In this document: piece after piece, positions 48,610 to 57,422 of the stretch
Layout: each line of letters opens with the position of its first letter
Position numbering within the stretch: position 1 is the stretch's first letter
Origin: Mangrovicoccus sp. HB161399
GTDB lineage: Bacteria; Pseudomonadota; Alphaproteobacteria; Rhodobacterales; Rhodobacteraceae
DNA: 64,000 nucleotides
Reading direction: 5' to 3'
Assembly (NCBI RefSeq): GCF_013184745.1
Contig: NZ_JAATVU010000002.1
Location: 97,999-161,998, forward strand
The notes under the pieces: generated by a model
The model's database searches: none
Told to the model about the DNA's origin: nothing
What the model saw: the letters and a program-made list of their open reading frames with translations, nothing else
Program-made: the position numbers and the translations under genes

Positions 48610-49650
48610 TTGCCCATGCTCGCTGACCTGCCCTTCGCCGCCCTGATCCTCGGACTCGCGCTGGCGGCAGGGGCGATCCTGGCGGGCGGGCTGCGGATGA
48701 CCGGCCTCGCCGACCGCATCGCCGACCGCACCGGTCTGGGCGAGGCCCTGGTCGGCGGCGCGCTGCTGGGCGCGGCGACCTCGCTTTCGGGCGTGGTGGT
48801 CTCGCTCTCGGCCGCGCTCGACGGCCGCGCCTCCCTGGCCTTCTCCAACTCGGTGGGCGGGATCGCCGCGCAGACCGCCTTCCTAGCGCTCGCCGACCTG
48901 CTGTGGCGCAGGGCCAATCTCGAACACGCCGCGGCGGAACTGGCCAACCTGTTCCAGAGCGCGCTGCTGCTCCTGCTGCTTGCCCTCCCCGTGCTTGCCT
49001 ATGGCGGGCCGGACATCACCGTGTTCGCCGTCCACCCCGTGTCGCTCGCGCTGCCGGTGCTCTACGCGATCGGGCTGATCGGCACGCATCGCAGCCGCCA
49101 GGCGCCCATGTGGCAGCCGGTGAAGACGCAGGAGACCCGCGAGGATGCCGACGAGGAGGACGGGCGCGACGACACCCCGACCTGGCGGCTGTTCCTCGCC
49201 TTCGGGCTCTTGATGGCGGTGATGGGCGCGACCGGCTTCGCCATCGCCAAGCTGGCAGGCGAGATCACCGACCGCACCGGCCTGTCCTCGGCGCTGGTCG
49301 GCGCGCTGCTGACGGCGGTTATCACCTCGCTGCCCGAGCTGGTGACGACGCTGGCCGCGGTGCGCCGCGGCGCACTGCAGCTGGCGCTCGGCGGGATCAT
49401 CGGCGGCAACACCTTCGACACGCTGTTCCTGACGCTGTCGGACATCGGCTACCGCGAGGGATCGCTCTACCACGCGATCGGGCGGGCGGACCTGTTCTGG
49501 CTGGGAACCGGGATGGCGATGACCGGGGTGCTGCTGCTCGGCCAGCTCTACCGCGAAAGGCAGGGCCCGGCGGGCATCGGGCTGGAGAGCGTCGCGATGC
49601 TTGGCATCTATGCCGGGGCGGTGGCGCTGCAGGCCATGGCCGGGGGGTAG
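48610..49650 (+). CDS. Sodium/calcium-exchanger-family membrane protein
   Basis: A 346-residue CaCA-type antiporter with about ten helices in two inverted halves. The alpha repeats are visible: TGLGEALVGGALLGAATSLS with SNSVGGIAAQT in the first, and TGLSSALVGALLTAVITSLPE with GGIIGGNTFDT in the second. The first repeat lacks the acidic residue that follows the proline in the second (SLPE versus SLSG), which may alter ion choice. A large acidic cytoplasmic loop (ETREDADEEDG) separates the halves. The TTG at 48610 has AGGAG 8 nt upstream; an ATG two codons later is the alternative. Confidence 0.85.
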   Translation: MPMLADLPFAALILGLALAAGAILAGGLRMTGLADRIADRTGLGEALVGGALLGAATSLSGVVVSLSAALDGRASLAFSNSVGGIAAQTAFLALADLLWRRANLEHAAAELANLFQSALLLLLLALPVLAYGGPDITVFAVHPVSLALPVLYAIGLIGTHRSRQAPMWQPVKTQETREDADEEDGRDDTPTWRLFLAFGLLMAVMGATGFAIAKLAGEITDRTGLSSALVGALLTAVITSLPELVTTLAAVRRGALQLALGGIIGGNTFDTLFLTLSDIGYREGSLYHAIGRADLFWLGTGMAMTGVLLLGQLYRERQGPAGIGLESVAMLGIYAGAVALQAMAGG

Positions 49651-49678
49651 GGGCGCGCGGCACGCGCCCCGTCCGGAA

Positions 49679-50332
49679 TCAGAACGGGCTCTTCGCCTTG
49701 CGCAGGTAGGGCAGCACGATGTCGAGCTCGCCGAACTTGGCTTTCGCCGCCTCGTCGTCGAGGCTGAGCGCGACGATCACGTCCTGCCCGGCGGTCCAGT
49801 TCGCCGGGGTGGCGATCGGGTTGCCGTAGGTCGCCTGCAGCGCGTCGAGCGCGCGCAGCACCTCGGCGAAGTTGCGGCCGACCGACATCGGGTAGGTCAT
49901 GGAAAGCTGGAGCTTCTTGTCCGGGCTGATGATGTAGACCGAGCGCACCGTGGCGGTGTCGGCGGGCGTGCGGCCGTCGGGCAGATACGCGTCCGCGGGC
50001 AGCATGTCGAAGGCCTTCGACACGGCCAGCCCCTCGTCGGCGATGATCGGGAAGGGGACGTGGCAGCCCGCGACCTTCTCGATGTCGCCGATCCATTTCA
50101 GGTGCTCGTCCACGCCGTCGACCGAGACGCCGATCACCTTAGTCTTGCGCTTCTCCCATTCCGCGCCGAGCTGCGCGACGGCGCCGAACTCGGTGGTGCA
50201 GACCGGGGTGAAGTCCTTGGGATGGCTAAAGAGGATCGCCCAGCTGTCGCCGATCCAGTCATGGAAGGTGATCTCGCCCTGGCTGGTCTGGGCGGTGAAA
50301 TCCGGAACGGTGTCGTTGATGCGAAGAGCCAT
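49679..50332 (-). CDS. 1-Cys peroxiredoxin (Prx6 type)
   Basis: A thiol peroxidase of 217 residues that reduces hydrogen peroxide and organic peroxides. The peroxidatic Cys45 lies in SHPKDFTPVCTTEFG, the Prx6-class signature; a second cysteine near residue 88 sits in AGCHVPFP. The C-terminal arm of the class is present. It stands as a single gene about 80 bp downstream of the HNH gene on the same strand. Confidence 0.93.
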   Translation of the reverse strand: MALRINDTVPDFTAQTSQGEITFHDWIGDSWAILFSHPKDFTPVCTTEFGAVAQLGAEWEKRKTKVIGVSVDGVDEHLKWIGDIEKVAGCHVPFPIIADEGLAVSKAFDMLPADAYLPDGRTPADTATVRSVYIISPDKKLQLSMTYPMSVGRNFAEVLRALDALQATYGNPIATPANWTAGQDVIVALSLDDEAAKAKFGELDIVLPYLRKAKSPF

Positions 50333-50410
50333 GTCTCGCCTCCTGTCATGTGGATCGCGGCCAACATGTGCCGCCGGCGGGCCAAGGGCAAGGGGGCGCG
50401 CCCTTGCGCC

Positions 50411-50971
50411 TCAGGCGTTGCCTTCGCCGCTGCAGGCCTGCGCCGTCGCCCGCGCCATTTCGCGCGACCAGGCCTCGCTGACCTCCAGCCGGTAGGCGGC
50501 CACGACGCCCGAGAAGCCGCGCAGGTAGCTGCAGTGATAGGACCGGTCCGGCGGCATCCAGTCCAGCGGATCCTTCGCGCCCTTCGAGGCGTTCAGCGAG
50601 CCGCTGACGATCAGCAGATTGCGCGGATCGAGCGCGAAGCTGTCGCGGCGGGCGCCGCTCCATGCGGCCGCGCCATGCTCCCAGGCCCATTTCAGCGGAA
50701 CCAGGTGGTCGATCTGCAGGTCGCGCGCGGAGGTGAAGCTCTTGCCGGAATAGGGATCGGTCCATTTTCCGGCCTCGACCGAGCAGCCGGTCGCGGTCAG
50801 CGCGACCGCGCGCGTGGACTGCGAGATCAGCATTTCCGAGCGCGTCGCCTGGCAGTCGCCGTCGGTGTCGACCCAGGAACTGAACTTGGCGCGGTCGTAG
50901 TCGGGGACCTCGTCGGGCGGCAGGCCGCAGAAGGACAGCCCCAGAAACACCAGCACCAGAAGACGGTCCAT
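50411..50971 (-). CDS. Exported HNH/DUF1524-type endonuclease
   Basis: A 186-residue protein with a hydrophobic N-terminal signal (residues 1-20) and a DUF1524-type HNH core: LQIDHLVPLKWAWEHGA, then FALDPRNLLIVSGSLNASKG, then PLDWMPPDRSYHC. The HNH His is in IDHLVP. Secreted members of this group are thought to degrade extracellular or periplasmic DNA for nutrient use. The Cys at residue 15 in LSFC makes a lipobox unlikely because -1 is Phe. It may share a transcript with the peroxiredoxin gene. Confidence 0.85.
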   Translation of the reverse strand: MDRLLVLVFLGLSFCGLPPDEVPDYDRAKFSSWVDTDGDCQATRSEMLISQSTRAVALTATGCSVEAGKWTDPYSGKSFTSARDLQIDHLVPLKWAWEHGAAAWSGARRDSFALDPRNLLIVSGSLNASKGAKDPLDWMPPDRSYHCSYLRGFSGVVAAYRLEVSEAWSREMARATAQACSGEGNA

Positions 50972-51175
50972 CGCCCCGCACCTTTTAACTCACACACGCA
51001 TACCATCCTACCGGCCGGGCCGGAGCGCGGGTAGGGATGCCGTTGCGGCAGGGCGAACAAAATCGGAACGGCCTGCGACCGGACGGCCGGTTGCCCCGCC
51101 GGATCCCCGCCGCGATAGTGGCGCGCGATACGACCCGCACCGGGGTATCTGGTTGACCTGAAAGGAACCGCACGC

Positions 51176-51754
51176 ATGAAACGACTGCTTCTTCCCGCCA
51201 TTCCGCTTCTCGCCGCCGCGCCGGCGCTGGCCCATGAGGGCCACGGCGCGCACGGCTCTGCCGCCGCGGGCTTCCTGCATCCGCTTTCCGGCGCGGACCA
51301 CATGCTGGCCATGGCGGCAGTGGGGCTCTGGGCCGCGCTGCTGGGCGGCCGCGCCATGTGGATCGCTCCGGCAGCCTTCGTCTCGGCCATGGTGGCGGGC
51401 TTCGCGCTCGGGGTTGCCGGCGTGCCGGTGCCGATGGTGGAGCCGATGATCCTGGCCTCGACCGTCGTGCTCGGCCTTGCCGCCGCGGCCGCGCTGAGGA
51501 TCGGCACCGCGCCGGCCGCCGCGCTGGTCGCGGTCTTCGGGCTGGTCCACGGCCATGCCCATGGCGGCGAACTCGGCGACGCCGCGGCGCTGCGCTTCGG
51601 CCTGGGCTTCATCGCCGCCACCGCCGCGCTGCATGCCGCCGGCATCGGGCTGGGCCTGGGGCTGAAGCGCCTCTCCGCCCGCCATGGCAGCCGCATCGCG
51701 CAGGTCGCGGGCGGTGCCATCGCATTGGCCGGCCTGTCGCTGGCCATCGGCTGA
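51176..51754 (+). CDS. HupE/UreJ-family metal permease
   Basis: A 192-residue membrane protein with a signal peptide (cleaved near ALA-HEG), a His-rich start HEGHGAHG, the family signature HPLSGADHMLAM, and about six helices. HupE/UreJ proteins are thought to import nickel or cobalt for hydrogenase or urease. Neither enzyme is in the window, so the metal use is unknown. AAAGGAA precedes the ATG. Confidence 0.9.
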   Translation: MKRLLLPAIPLLAAAPALAHEGHGAHGSAAAGFLHPLSGADHMLAMAAVGLWAALLGGRAMWIAPAAFVSAMVAGFALGVAGVPVPMVEPMILASTVVLGLAAAAALRIGTAPAAALVAVFGLVHGHAHGGELGDAAALRFGLGFIAATAALHAAGIGLGLGLKRLSARHGSRIAQVAGGAIALAGLSLAIG

Positions 51755-51761
51755 TCCCGGT

Positions 51762-51784
51762 CCCGGCCCCTCCGCGGGGCCGGG
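51762..51784. terminator. Hairpin between HupE-like and RluA-like genes
   Basis: A 9-bp perfect stem CCCGGCCCC / GGGGCCGGG with a 5-base loop between convergent genes. No T-run is present; it could end both transcripts with Rho. Confidence 0.4.
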
Positions 51785-51786
51785 CC

Positions 51787-52452
51787 TCAGAACGGCGCGG
51801 GGACCGAGAAGGTCATGCTCTGCCCGCCATCGGGATTGCGGAGGCGCAGCCGCTCCGCATGCAGCATCAGCCGCGGGAATTCCAGCGCCGGGCCGTCCGC
51901 ATAGAAGGGGTCGCCCAGGATCGGGTGGCCGAGCGACAGCATGTGGACCCGCAGCTGGTGGCTGCGCCCGGTCAGCGGGTTCAGCCGCACCCGGCTCTCG
52001 CCGCCGCCGACCTTGACGCGCTTCCATTCGGTGACGGCCTTGCGCCCGGTGTCATGGCAGACCTTCTGAAGCGGCCGGTTCGGCCAGTCGACGATCAGCG
52101 GGAGGTCGACCACGCCCTCGGCCTCTTCCATCTCGCCCCAGACCCGCGCGACATAGGTCTTCTTCACCTGCCGCTTCTCGAATTGCAGTCCCAGATGCCG
52201 CTGCGCATGCTTGGTCAGCGCGAAGACCATGACGCCCGAGGTGTCGCGGTCGAGCCGGTGCACCAGCAGCACCTCGGGGAAGATGCCCTGAAGCCGCGCG
52301 ATCAGGCAGTCGGCCAGATGCTCGCCCCGCCCCGGCACGGAGAGAAGCCCCGAGGGCTTCTCCACCACCAGCAGGTGCTGGTCGTGATGCAGGATGTTCA
52401 GCGGGTCGGTCGGCGGGTCGTAGGGCGCGGTGCCCGGAACGAACTTGGTCAT
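51787..52452 (-). CDS. RluA-family pseudouridine synthase
   Basis: A 221-residue RNA pseudouridine synthase with the catalytic Asp in LVHRLDRDTSGVMVFA and the downstream LNPLTGRSHQLRVHM. It lacks an S4 domain, as in the RluA subgroup that modifies 23S rRNA U746 and tRNA U32; the exact target is not certain. The ATG at 52452 (MTKFVPGTAPYDPP) is chosen over a long upstream extension that has no family features. Confidence 0.9.
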   Translation of the reverse strand: MTKFVPGTAPYDPPTDPLNILHHDQHLLVVEKPSGLLSVPGRGEHLADCLIARLQGIFPEVLLVHRLDRDTSGVMVFALTKHAQRHLGLQFEKRQVKKTYVARVWGEMEEAEGVVDLPLIVDWPNRPLQKVCHDTGRKAVTEWKRVKVGGGESRVRLNPLTGRSHQLRVHMLSLGHPILGDPFYADGPALEFPRLMLHAERLRLRNPDGGQSMTFSVPAPF

Positions 52453-52706
52453 CGGCAGGACCTCGGCGGCAGCGGTCAAGCGCCGCAAATGCCCGCTCGT
52501 CCTCCGGATGACAAGGCCGGCAGAGGTGCAAAATGCCGAAAAACGTGGCACAAGGGGAAGCAAGGGAAGGAAACCGGGCAGGACCGGCCCGGTTTCGGGG
52601 CCGGCCAAATTGAATTCACGCAACCGCGACCCGATATCGGTCGGAGAGCGGGCGCCGGGCGACCATGACGCCCCGCTTGGCATGTCATCTGATTGGGAGA
52701 ATGGCC

Positions 52707-53912
52707 GTGAGCAAGGCGATGGAACGCCTAGACAATTTCCTTCACAAGGATACCAGCGCGGGGATCGTCCTGATCGTCGCCACCATCCTGGCCCTGGCGG
52801 CCAGCAATTCGGGCCTCGCGGAGGCCTACAACCACTTTCTTCACATGCACATGAAGATCGAGATCGGCAGTCTCGTCATCGACAAGGGGCTGAGCCATTG
52901 GATCAATGACGGGCTGATGGCGATCTTCTTCTTCCTCGTGGGGCTGGAGATCAAGCGCGAGCTTGTGCAGGGCGACCTGTCGAGCTTCGACAAGGCGATG
53001 CTGCCGCTCCTCGCCGCGATCGGCGGCATGGCGGGACCGGCGCTGATCTACTGGGCGGTGAATTCCGGCTCGCCCGAGACGCTGAAGGGCTGGGCCATTC
53101 CGGCGGCGACCGACATCGCCTTCGCGCTCGGCATCCTGGCGCTGGTGGGCAGCCGCGCGCCGGTCTCGCTGAAGATCCTGCTGCTGGCCATCGCGATCAT
53201 CGACGATCTCGGCGCGATCATCATCATCGCCGCCTTCTACAGCACCGACATGTCGGTGGTCGCGCTCGGCGCGGCGGCGATCGGCGTCGTGGCCGCGGTC
53301 GGGCTGAACCGGCTGGGCGTCAACCGTGCCTTCCCCTATGTCGCCTGCCTGATCTTCGTCTGGGTCTGCGTGCTGAAATCCGGCGTCCACGCGACGCTGG
53401 CCGGCGTGCTGATCGCGCTGACCGTGCCGCTGACCGCCAAGGACGGCAGCAAGGGCCTGGCGCCGAAGATGGAGCACGCGCTGCATGTCTATGTCAGCTT
53501 CCTGATCCTGCCGATCTTCGCCTTCGCCAATGCCGGCGTCAGCTTCTCGGGCATCACCGCGGACATGTTCCTCAGCCCGGTGCCGCTGGGCATCGCGGCA
53601 GGCCTGTTCTTCGGCAAGCAGGCGGGCGTGTTCCTGATCGTGCTGGCCCTGGGGCTCACGGGCCTTGCGCGGCTGCCCAAGGGAGCGAGCTGGGCGCAGC
53701 TCTACGGTCTGGCCTGCCTCACCGGCGTCGGCTTCACCATGAGCCTCTTCATCGGCAGCCTGGCCTTCACCGACGAAACGCTGATGAACGAGGTGAAGCT
53801 GGGCGTGATCACCGGCTCGATCCTGTCCGGCGTGGTCGGCTACGCGGTGCTCTACATCTGCGGCAAGCCCGCCGGAGCTGCGAACCCGCGGCAGCACACG
53901 CAGGCCACCTGA
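52707..53912 (+). CDS. nhaA: Na+/H+ antiporter NhaA
   Basis: An inner-membrane antiporter that expels Na+ or Li+ in exchange for protons at alkaline pH. About 401 residues with about 12 helices. The paired aspartates of the ion site are visible in AIAIIDDLGAI, and the N-terminal LVGLEIKRELVQG matches the family. A GTG at 52707 (MSKAMERLDNFLHKD) has GGGAG 8 nt upstream and is preferred; an ATG at 52701 would sit almost on the ribosome-binding site. A terminator follows. Confidence 0.94.
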   Translation: MSKAMERLDNFLHKDTSAGIVLIVATILALAASNSGLAEAYNHFLHMHMKIEIGSLVIDKGLSHWINDGLMAIFFFLVGLEIKRELVQGDLSSFDKAMLPLLAAIGGMAGPALIYWAVNSGSPETLKGWAIPAATDIAFALGILALVGSRAPVSLKILLLAIAIIDDLGAIIIIAAFYSTDMSVVALGAAAIGVVAAVGLNRLGVNRAFPYVACLIFVWVCVLKSGVHATLAGVLIALTVPLTAKDGSKGLAPKMEHALHVYVSFLILPIFAFANAGVSFSGITADMFLSPVPLGIAAGLFFGKQAGVFLIVLALGLTGLARLPKGASWAQLYGLACLTGVGFTMSLFIGSLAFTDETLMNEVKLGVITGSILSGVVGYAVLYICGKPAGAANPRQHTQAT

Positions 53913-53940
53913 CCCCGGACCGGGGGCAGCGGAACAGGAA

Positions 53941-53967
53941 GGCGCGGGCATCCCCCGCGCCTTTTTT
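53941..53967 (+). terminator. Intrinsic terminator after nhaA
   Basis: An 8-bp stem GGCGCGGG / CCCGCGCC with a short loop, followed by six T's, 28 bp after the nhaA stop. Confidence 0.9.
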
Positions 53968-53979
53968 CATGGGCGCCCG

Positions 53980-54174
53980 TCAGAAGTCGATGGCGATGCC
54001 CTTCTTCTCCCAGTCGCCGTAGCGCACGGGTTCCGGCCCGTCGCGGCCGCCCAGCTCCTTGGGCAGCGCCTCGGCCGCTTCCGATGCCTTTCGGCGCGCC
54101 TCGGCCTCCTTCAGCGCGCGCAGCGCGGCGGGCGGCAGGTTGGACAGGTCGCGCTCTTCGCCTTGGTCGGACAT
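53980..54174 (-). CDS. DUF1674 protein, SDHAF4-like
   Basis: A 64-residue protein ending DGPEPVRYGDWEKKGIAIDF. This C-terminal block matches DUF1674, the family of the mitochondrial succinate-dehydrogenase assembly factor SDHAF4 (Sdh8), which stabilises flavinated SdhA. The same role is likely but no sdh gene is in the window. The start is the ATG at 54174; in-frame sequence upstream runs through the divergent rsmB region and is rejected. It is 45 bp from rsmB, head to head. Confidence 0.85.
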   Translation of the reverse strand: MSDQGEERDLSNLPPAALRALKEAEARRKASEAAEALPKELGGRDGPEPVRYGDWEKKGIAIDF

Positions 54175-54219
54175 GACGGGACTCCTTGTTTCGGTTTCCG
54201 CGCATGGTATACGCCGCCG

Positions 54220-55563
54220 ATGGCCGAGAACAAGAAATCCCGTGCGCCCCGAGGCGCTGCCCGCCCCGCCCGCCCGCCGCAGCCGGGCCTTGCCGCCCGC
54301 CGTGCCGCGCTGGCGCTGCTGCAGGCGGTGCGCCGCGACGGACGGCTGCTGGCCGAGCTGACCGAGGCCCCCGAAGGCCCGCTGCACGGGCTCGCCCCGC
54401 CGGACCGCGCCCGCGCCCAGCGGCTGGCCGCCCAGGCGCTGCGCCACGCCCAGCGGATCGACAAGGCACTCGGCCCCTATCTGGAGAAGGCGCCGCCCGC
54501 GCGCATCCGCCTGGTTCTGCATCTCGCGGTGGTGGAACTCTGCGAGGACCGTGCCGCCGCGCATGGCGTCGTGAACGGCTGGGTGACGCTGGTGCGCAAC
54601 CATCCCAAGACGGGCCATATGGCCGGCCTCGTCAATGCCGTGCTGCGCCGCGCCTCCGAAGAGCTGGTGCCCGGCTGGGACGCGCTGCCGCCCTCGCGCC
54701 TGCCCGACTGGCTGAGGAAGCCGTTCCGCAAGGCCTATGGCGGCGAGGCGGTCGCCGCGATGGAGGCGGTCTTCGCCCGCCAGCCGCCGCTCGACCTGAC
54801 GCCGAAGGACGGCGATGCCGATGCGCTGGCCGCGGCGGTCGGCGGCGAGGCGCTGGCGACGGGCTCTGTGCGGCTCGCCGCGCCCGGCCAGGTCTCGGCG
54901 CTGCCGGGCTACGGAGCCGGGGATTGGTGGGTGCAGGATGCCGCCGCTGCCGTGCCTGCGCGGGTGCTTGCCCCGGCAAAGGGCGCGCGGGTGCTCGATC
55001 TCTGCGCCGCGCCGGGCGGCAAGACCCTGCAGATGGCCGCCGCGGGAGCCGAGGTCACCGCACTCGACATCTCGGCGGCACGCATGGCACGGCTCTCGGA
55101 AAACCTCGCCCGCACCGGGCTGGCAGCCGAGGCCGTGGTCGCGGACGCAATGGAGTGGCAGCCGGAAGCGCCCTTCGACGGCATCCTGCTCGACGCGCCC
55201 TGCACTGCTACCGGCACGATCCGGCGCCATCCCGACCTGCCCTTCGCCAAGACCGGCGCCGAGACCGCGCCGCTCGCCGCGCTGCAGGCCGCGCTTCTCG
55301 ACCGCGCGCTCGGCTGGCTCGCCCCGGGCGGCACGCTGGTCTTCTGCACTTGCTCGCTGCTGCCCGAGGAAGGCGAGGCGCAGGTCGCCGCCGCGCTCGC
55401 CCGGCATCCCGGACTGGCCGCCGACCCGCTCGATCCGGCCGCATTCGGCCTGCCCGCGCAGGCTGCCGCCGTGCACGGCCTGCGGCTCCGCCCCGATTTC
55501 ATCGCTGCCGAAGGCGGCATAGACGGGTTCTACATCGCCCGGCTCCGCCCCGCGGCGCTGTGA
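54220..55563 (+). CDS. rsmB: RsmB-family RNA (cytosine-5) methyltransferase
   Basis: A 447-residue m5C methyltransferase. A NusB-like RNA-binding domain occupies about residues 25-150. The Rossmann domain has LDLCAAPGGKT (about residues 258-268). The catalytic pair is present: Cys328 in DAPCTATGT and Cys378 in FCTCSLLPEE. The target is probably 16S rRNA C967. The N-terminal 20 residues are basic and Pro/Ala-rich. No clear ribosome-binding site is visible. The heparinase-like gene follows after 109 bp. Confidence 0.9.
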   Translation: MAENKKSRAPRGAARPARPPQPGLAARRAALALLQAVRRDGRLLAELTEAPEGPLHGLAPPDRARAQRLAAQALRHAQRIDKALGPYLEKAPPARIRLVLHLAVVELCEDRAAAHGVVNGWVTLVRNHPKTGHMAGLVNAVLRRASEELVPGWDALPPSRLPDWLRKPFRKAYGGEAVAAMEAVFARQPPLDLTPKDGDADALAAAVGGEALATGSVRLAAPGQVSALPGYGAGDWWVQDAAAAVPARVLAPAKGARVLDLCAAPGGKTLQMAAAGAEVTALDISAARMARLSENLARTGLAAEAVVADAMEWQPEAPFDGILLDAPCTATGTIRRHPDLPFAKTGAETAPLAALQAALLDRALGWLAPGGTLVFCTCSLLPEEGEAQVAAALARHPGLAADPLDPAAFGLPAQAAAVHGLRLRPDFIAAEGGIDGFYIARLRPAAL

Positions 55564-55672
55564 CATTCGCGGAACGCGCGCCGGACATATTCGCCTGCCC
55601 GGATGACAGGCGGGGCGCGTCGGCGTAAGCTGCCGTCCGCAGTCAAGTTCCCCGTTTCCAAGGAGTTCGCGC

Positions 55673-57388
55673 GTGTCCAGTGCCGAAGCCAAGACCCAGC
55701 GCAGCCGCGAGGGCCCGACCCGCTTCCGCGTCTGGCGCGCCGGGCTGGGCCTGCGCCCGGCGGATTTCGCCACCCCGCCCGAGCCGCGCAGCATCGGCTC
55801 CGCCGCCATCGGCCGCGCCATCTGCGAGGGCGAGATCCAGCTCGGCGGCCGGCGCCGCGAGCTGGACGAGGGCAGCCTCTGGGACCTGCGCCCGCTGCCG
55901 CCGCGCGCCGAGGCCGACCGCCACGGCTTTGCCTGGCTCGACGATCTGGCCGCCTTCGGCACGAAGCGCGCGCGCGAACAGGCCCGGCACTGGCTGGCCG
56001 AGTGGCTCTCCCGCTACGAGACCGGGCGCGGTCCCGGCTGGCGCCCCGACATCGCGGCGCGGCGGCTGGTGCGCTGGATCAACCATGCCGGGCTGCTGTC
56101 CGAACACGCGGATCCGGCCCTGTCGCGGCAGTTCCGCCGCGCGATCGCCCGCCACGCGGTGTACCTGTCGCAGACCTGGCGCGGCGCGCCGCCCGGCCTG
56201 CCCACCTTCGAGGCGGTCTGCGGGCTGATCCAGGCCGGGCTTGCGCTGAAGGACATGGAATCGCGGGTCCGCCCGGCAGTGAAGGTGCTGGAAAACCTCT
56301 GCCGCGGGGAAATCGGCGCCGGGGGCGGCCTTCCCGGGCGCAATCCCGAGGAGCTGCTCGACCTCTTCGCCCTGCTGGTCTGGTGCGAGAGCGCGCTGGA
56401 AGATGCCGGGCTGATGGCGCAGCCGCAGCATCAGGGGGCCATCGCGCGGATCGCGCCGGTGCTGCGCGCGCTGCGCCATGCCGATGGCGGGCTCGCCCGC
56501 TTCCATGGCGGCGGCCGCGGCGTGGAAGGGCGGCTCGACGCCGCGCTGTCCGCCTCGCGGGTGCGCACCCCGCCCCAGCCCGGCCTCGCCATGGGCTTCG
56601 CCCGGCTCGCCCGCGGCCGCGCCACGGTGATCCTCGATGCCGACCGCCCGCCACAGGGACCCGAGGCCGCCGCAACCGGCCATGCCTCCACCCTGGCCTT
56701 CGAATTTACCGTCGGGCGGCGGCCGCTGGTGGTCAATTGCGGCTCGGGGCTGAGCTTCGGCCGCGACTGGGAAAAGGCGGCCCGCGCGACGCCCGCGCAT
56801 TCGGCGCTGACCCCGGACGGCGAGGGATCGGCGGTTCTCCGCCAGCTGCGCGGCGGCCGGGTCATGCTCGCCGAGGGACCGCAGCGGGTGGAATGCGCCC
56901 CCGCCCCGGAGCGCGGCCCGGCCGCGCTCTCGGCCTGGCATGACGGCTTTGCCGCGCGGGACGGGCTGATCCACCACCGCAGGCTGGATCTGGGCGAGGA
57001 CGGCCTGTCCCTGCATGGCGAGGACATTCTCGTGCCGCTGGACGCCAGCGGCGGCGGGCTGCGCGCACTGCAGGGGCTGGGCTTCACCATCCGCTTCCAC
57101 CTGCACCCGGATGTCTCCATCCAGCCGGGCGAAGACGGGCTTTCCGCGGCGCTCCTGCTCAAGTCCGGCGAGATCTGGCAGTTCCGCCATGCCAGCCCGG
57201 CGCGGATGAGCCTTGACCCCAGCGTCTATCTGGAGAAAACCCGGCCCCAACCGACACCGACCCGCCAGATCGTGCTGGATGCCAGCGCGTCGGGCTCCGC
57301 GACCACCATCCGCTGGAGCCTGTCGCGCGTCACCCAAGGCGCCGCCGGCACGCGCGACCTGTACCGGGACGACATGTCGATTACCTGA
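55673..57388 (+). CDS. Heparinase II/III family protein
   Basis: A 571-residue protein of the heparinase II/III fold: an alpha-helical N-terminal region with [16 protein letters not shown] and [15 protein letters not shown], then a beta-sandwich C-terminal half with [15 protein letters not shown]. Family members cleave uronate-containing polysaccharides; homologues beside purH are conserved in the Rhodobacterales and may act on a cell-surface glycan. No signal peptide is seen. GTG start at 55673 with AAGGAG 7 nt upstream. Substrate unknown. Confidence 0.85.
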   Translation: MSSAEAKTQRSREGPTRFRVWRAGLGLRPADFATPPEPRSIGSAAIGRAICEGEIQLGGRRRELDEGSLWDLRPLPPRAEADRHGFAWLDDLAAFGTKRAREQARHWLAEWLSRYETGRGPGWRPDIAARRLVRWINHAGLLSEHADPALSRQFRRAIARHAVYLSQTWRGAPPGLPTFEAVCGLIQAGLALKDMESRVRPAVKVLENLCRGEIGAGGGLPGRNPEELLDLFALLVWCESALEDAGLMAQPQHQGAIARIAPVLRALRHADGGLARFHGGGRGVEGRLDAALSASRVRTPPQPGLAMGFARLARGRATVILDADRPPQGPEAAATGHASTLAFEFTVGRRPLVVNCGSGLSFGRDWEKAARATPAHSALTPDGEGSAVLRQLRGGRVMLAEGPQRVECAPAPERGPAALSAWHDGFAARDGLIHHRRLDLGEDGLSLHGEDILVPLDASGGGLRALQGLGFTIRFHLHPDVSIQPGEDGLSAALLLKSGEIWQFRHASPARMSLDPSVYLEKTRPQPTPTRQIVLDASASGSATTIRWSLSRVTQGAAGTRDLYRDDMSIT

Positions 57389-57422
57389 CCTGCCAGCAGG
57401 CCCGAGAGCCGAAGGAGCCACT

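Noticed and set aside
54186-55628. A 480-codon plus-strand frame overlapping rsmB in another frame.
   Set aside because: Arg/Gly/Ala-rich translation without motifs; rsmB has both catalytic cysteines and the SAM site.
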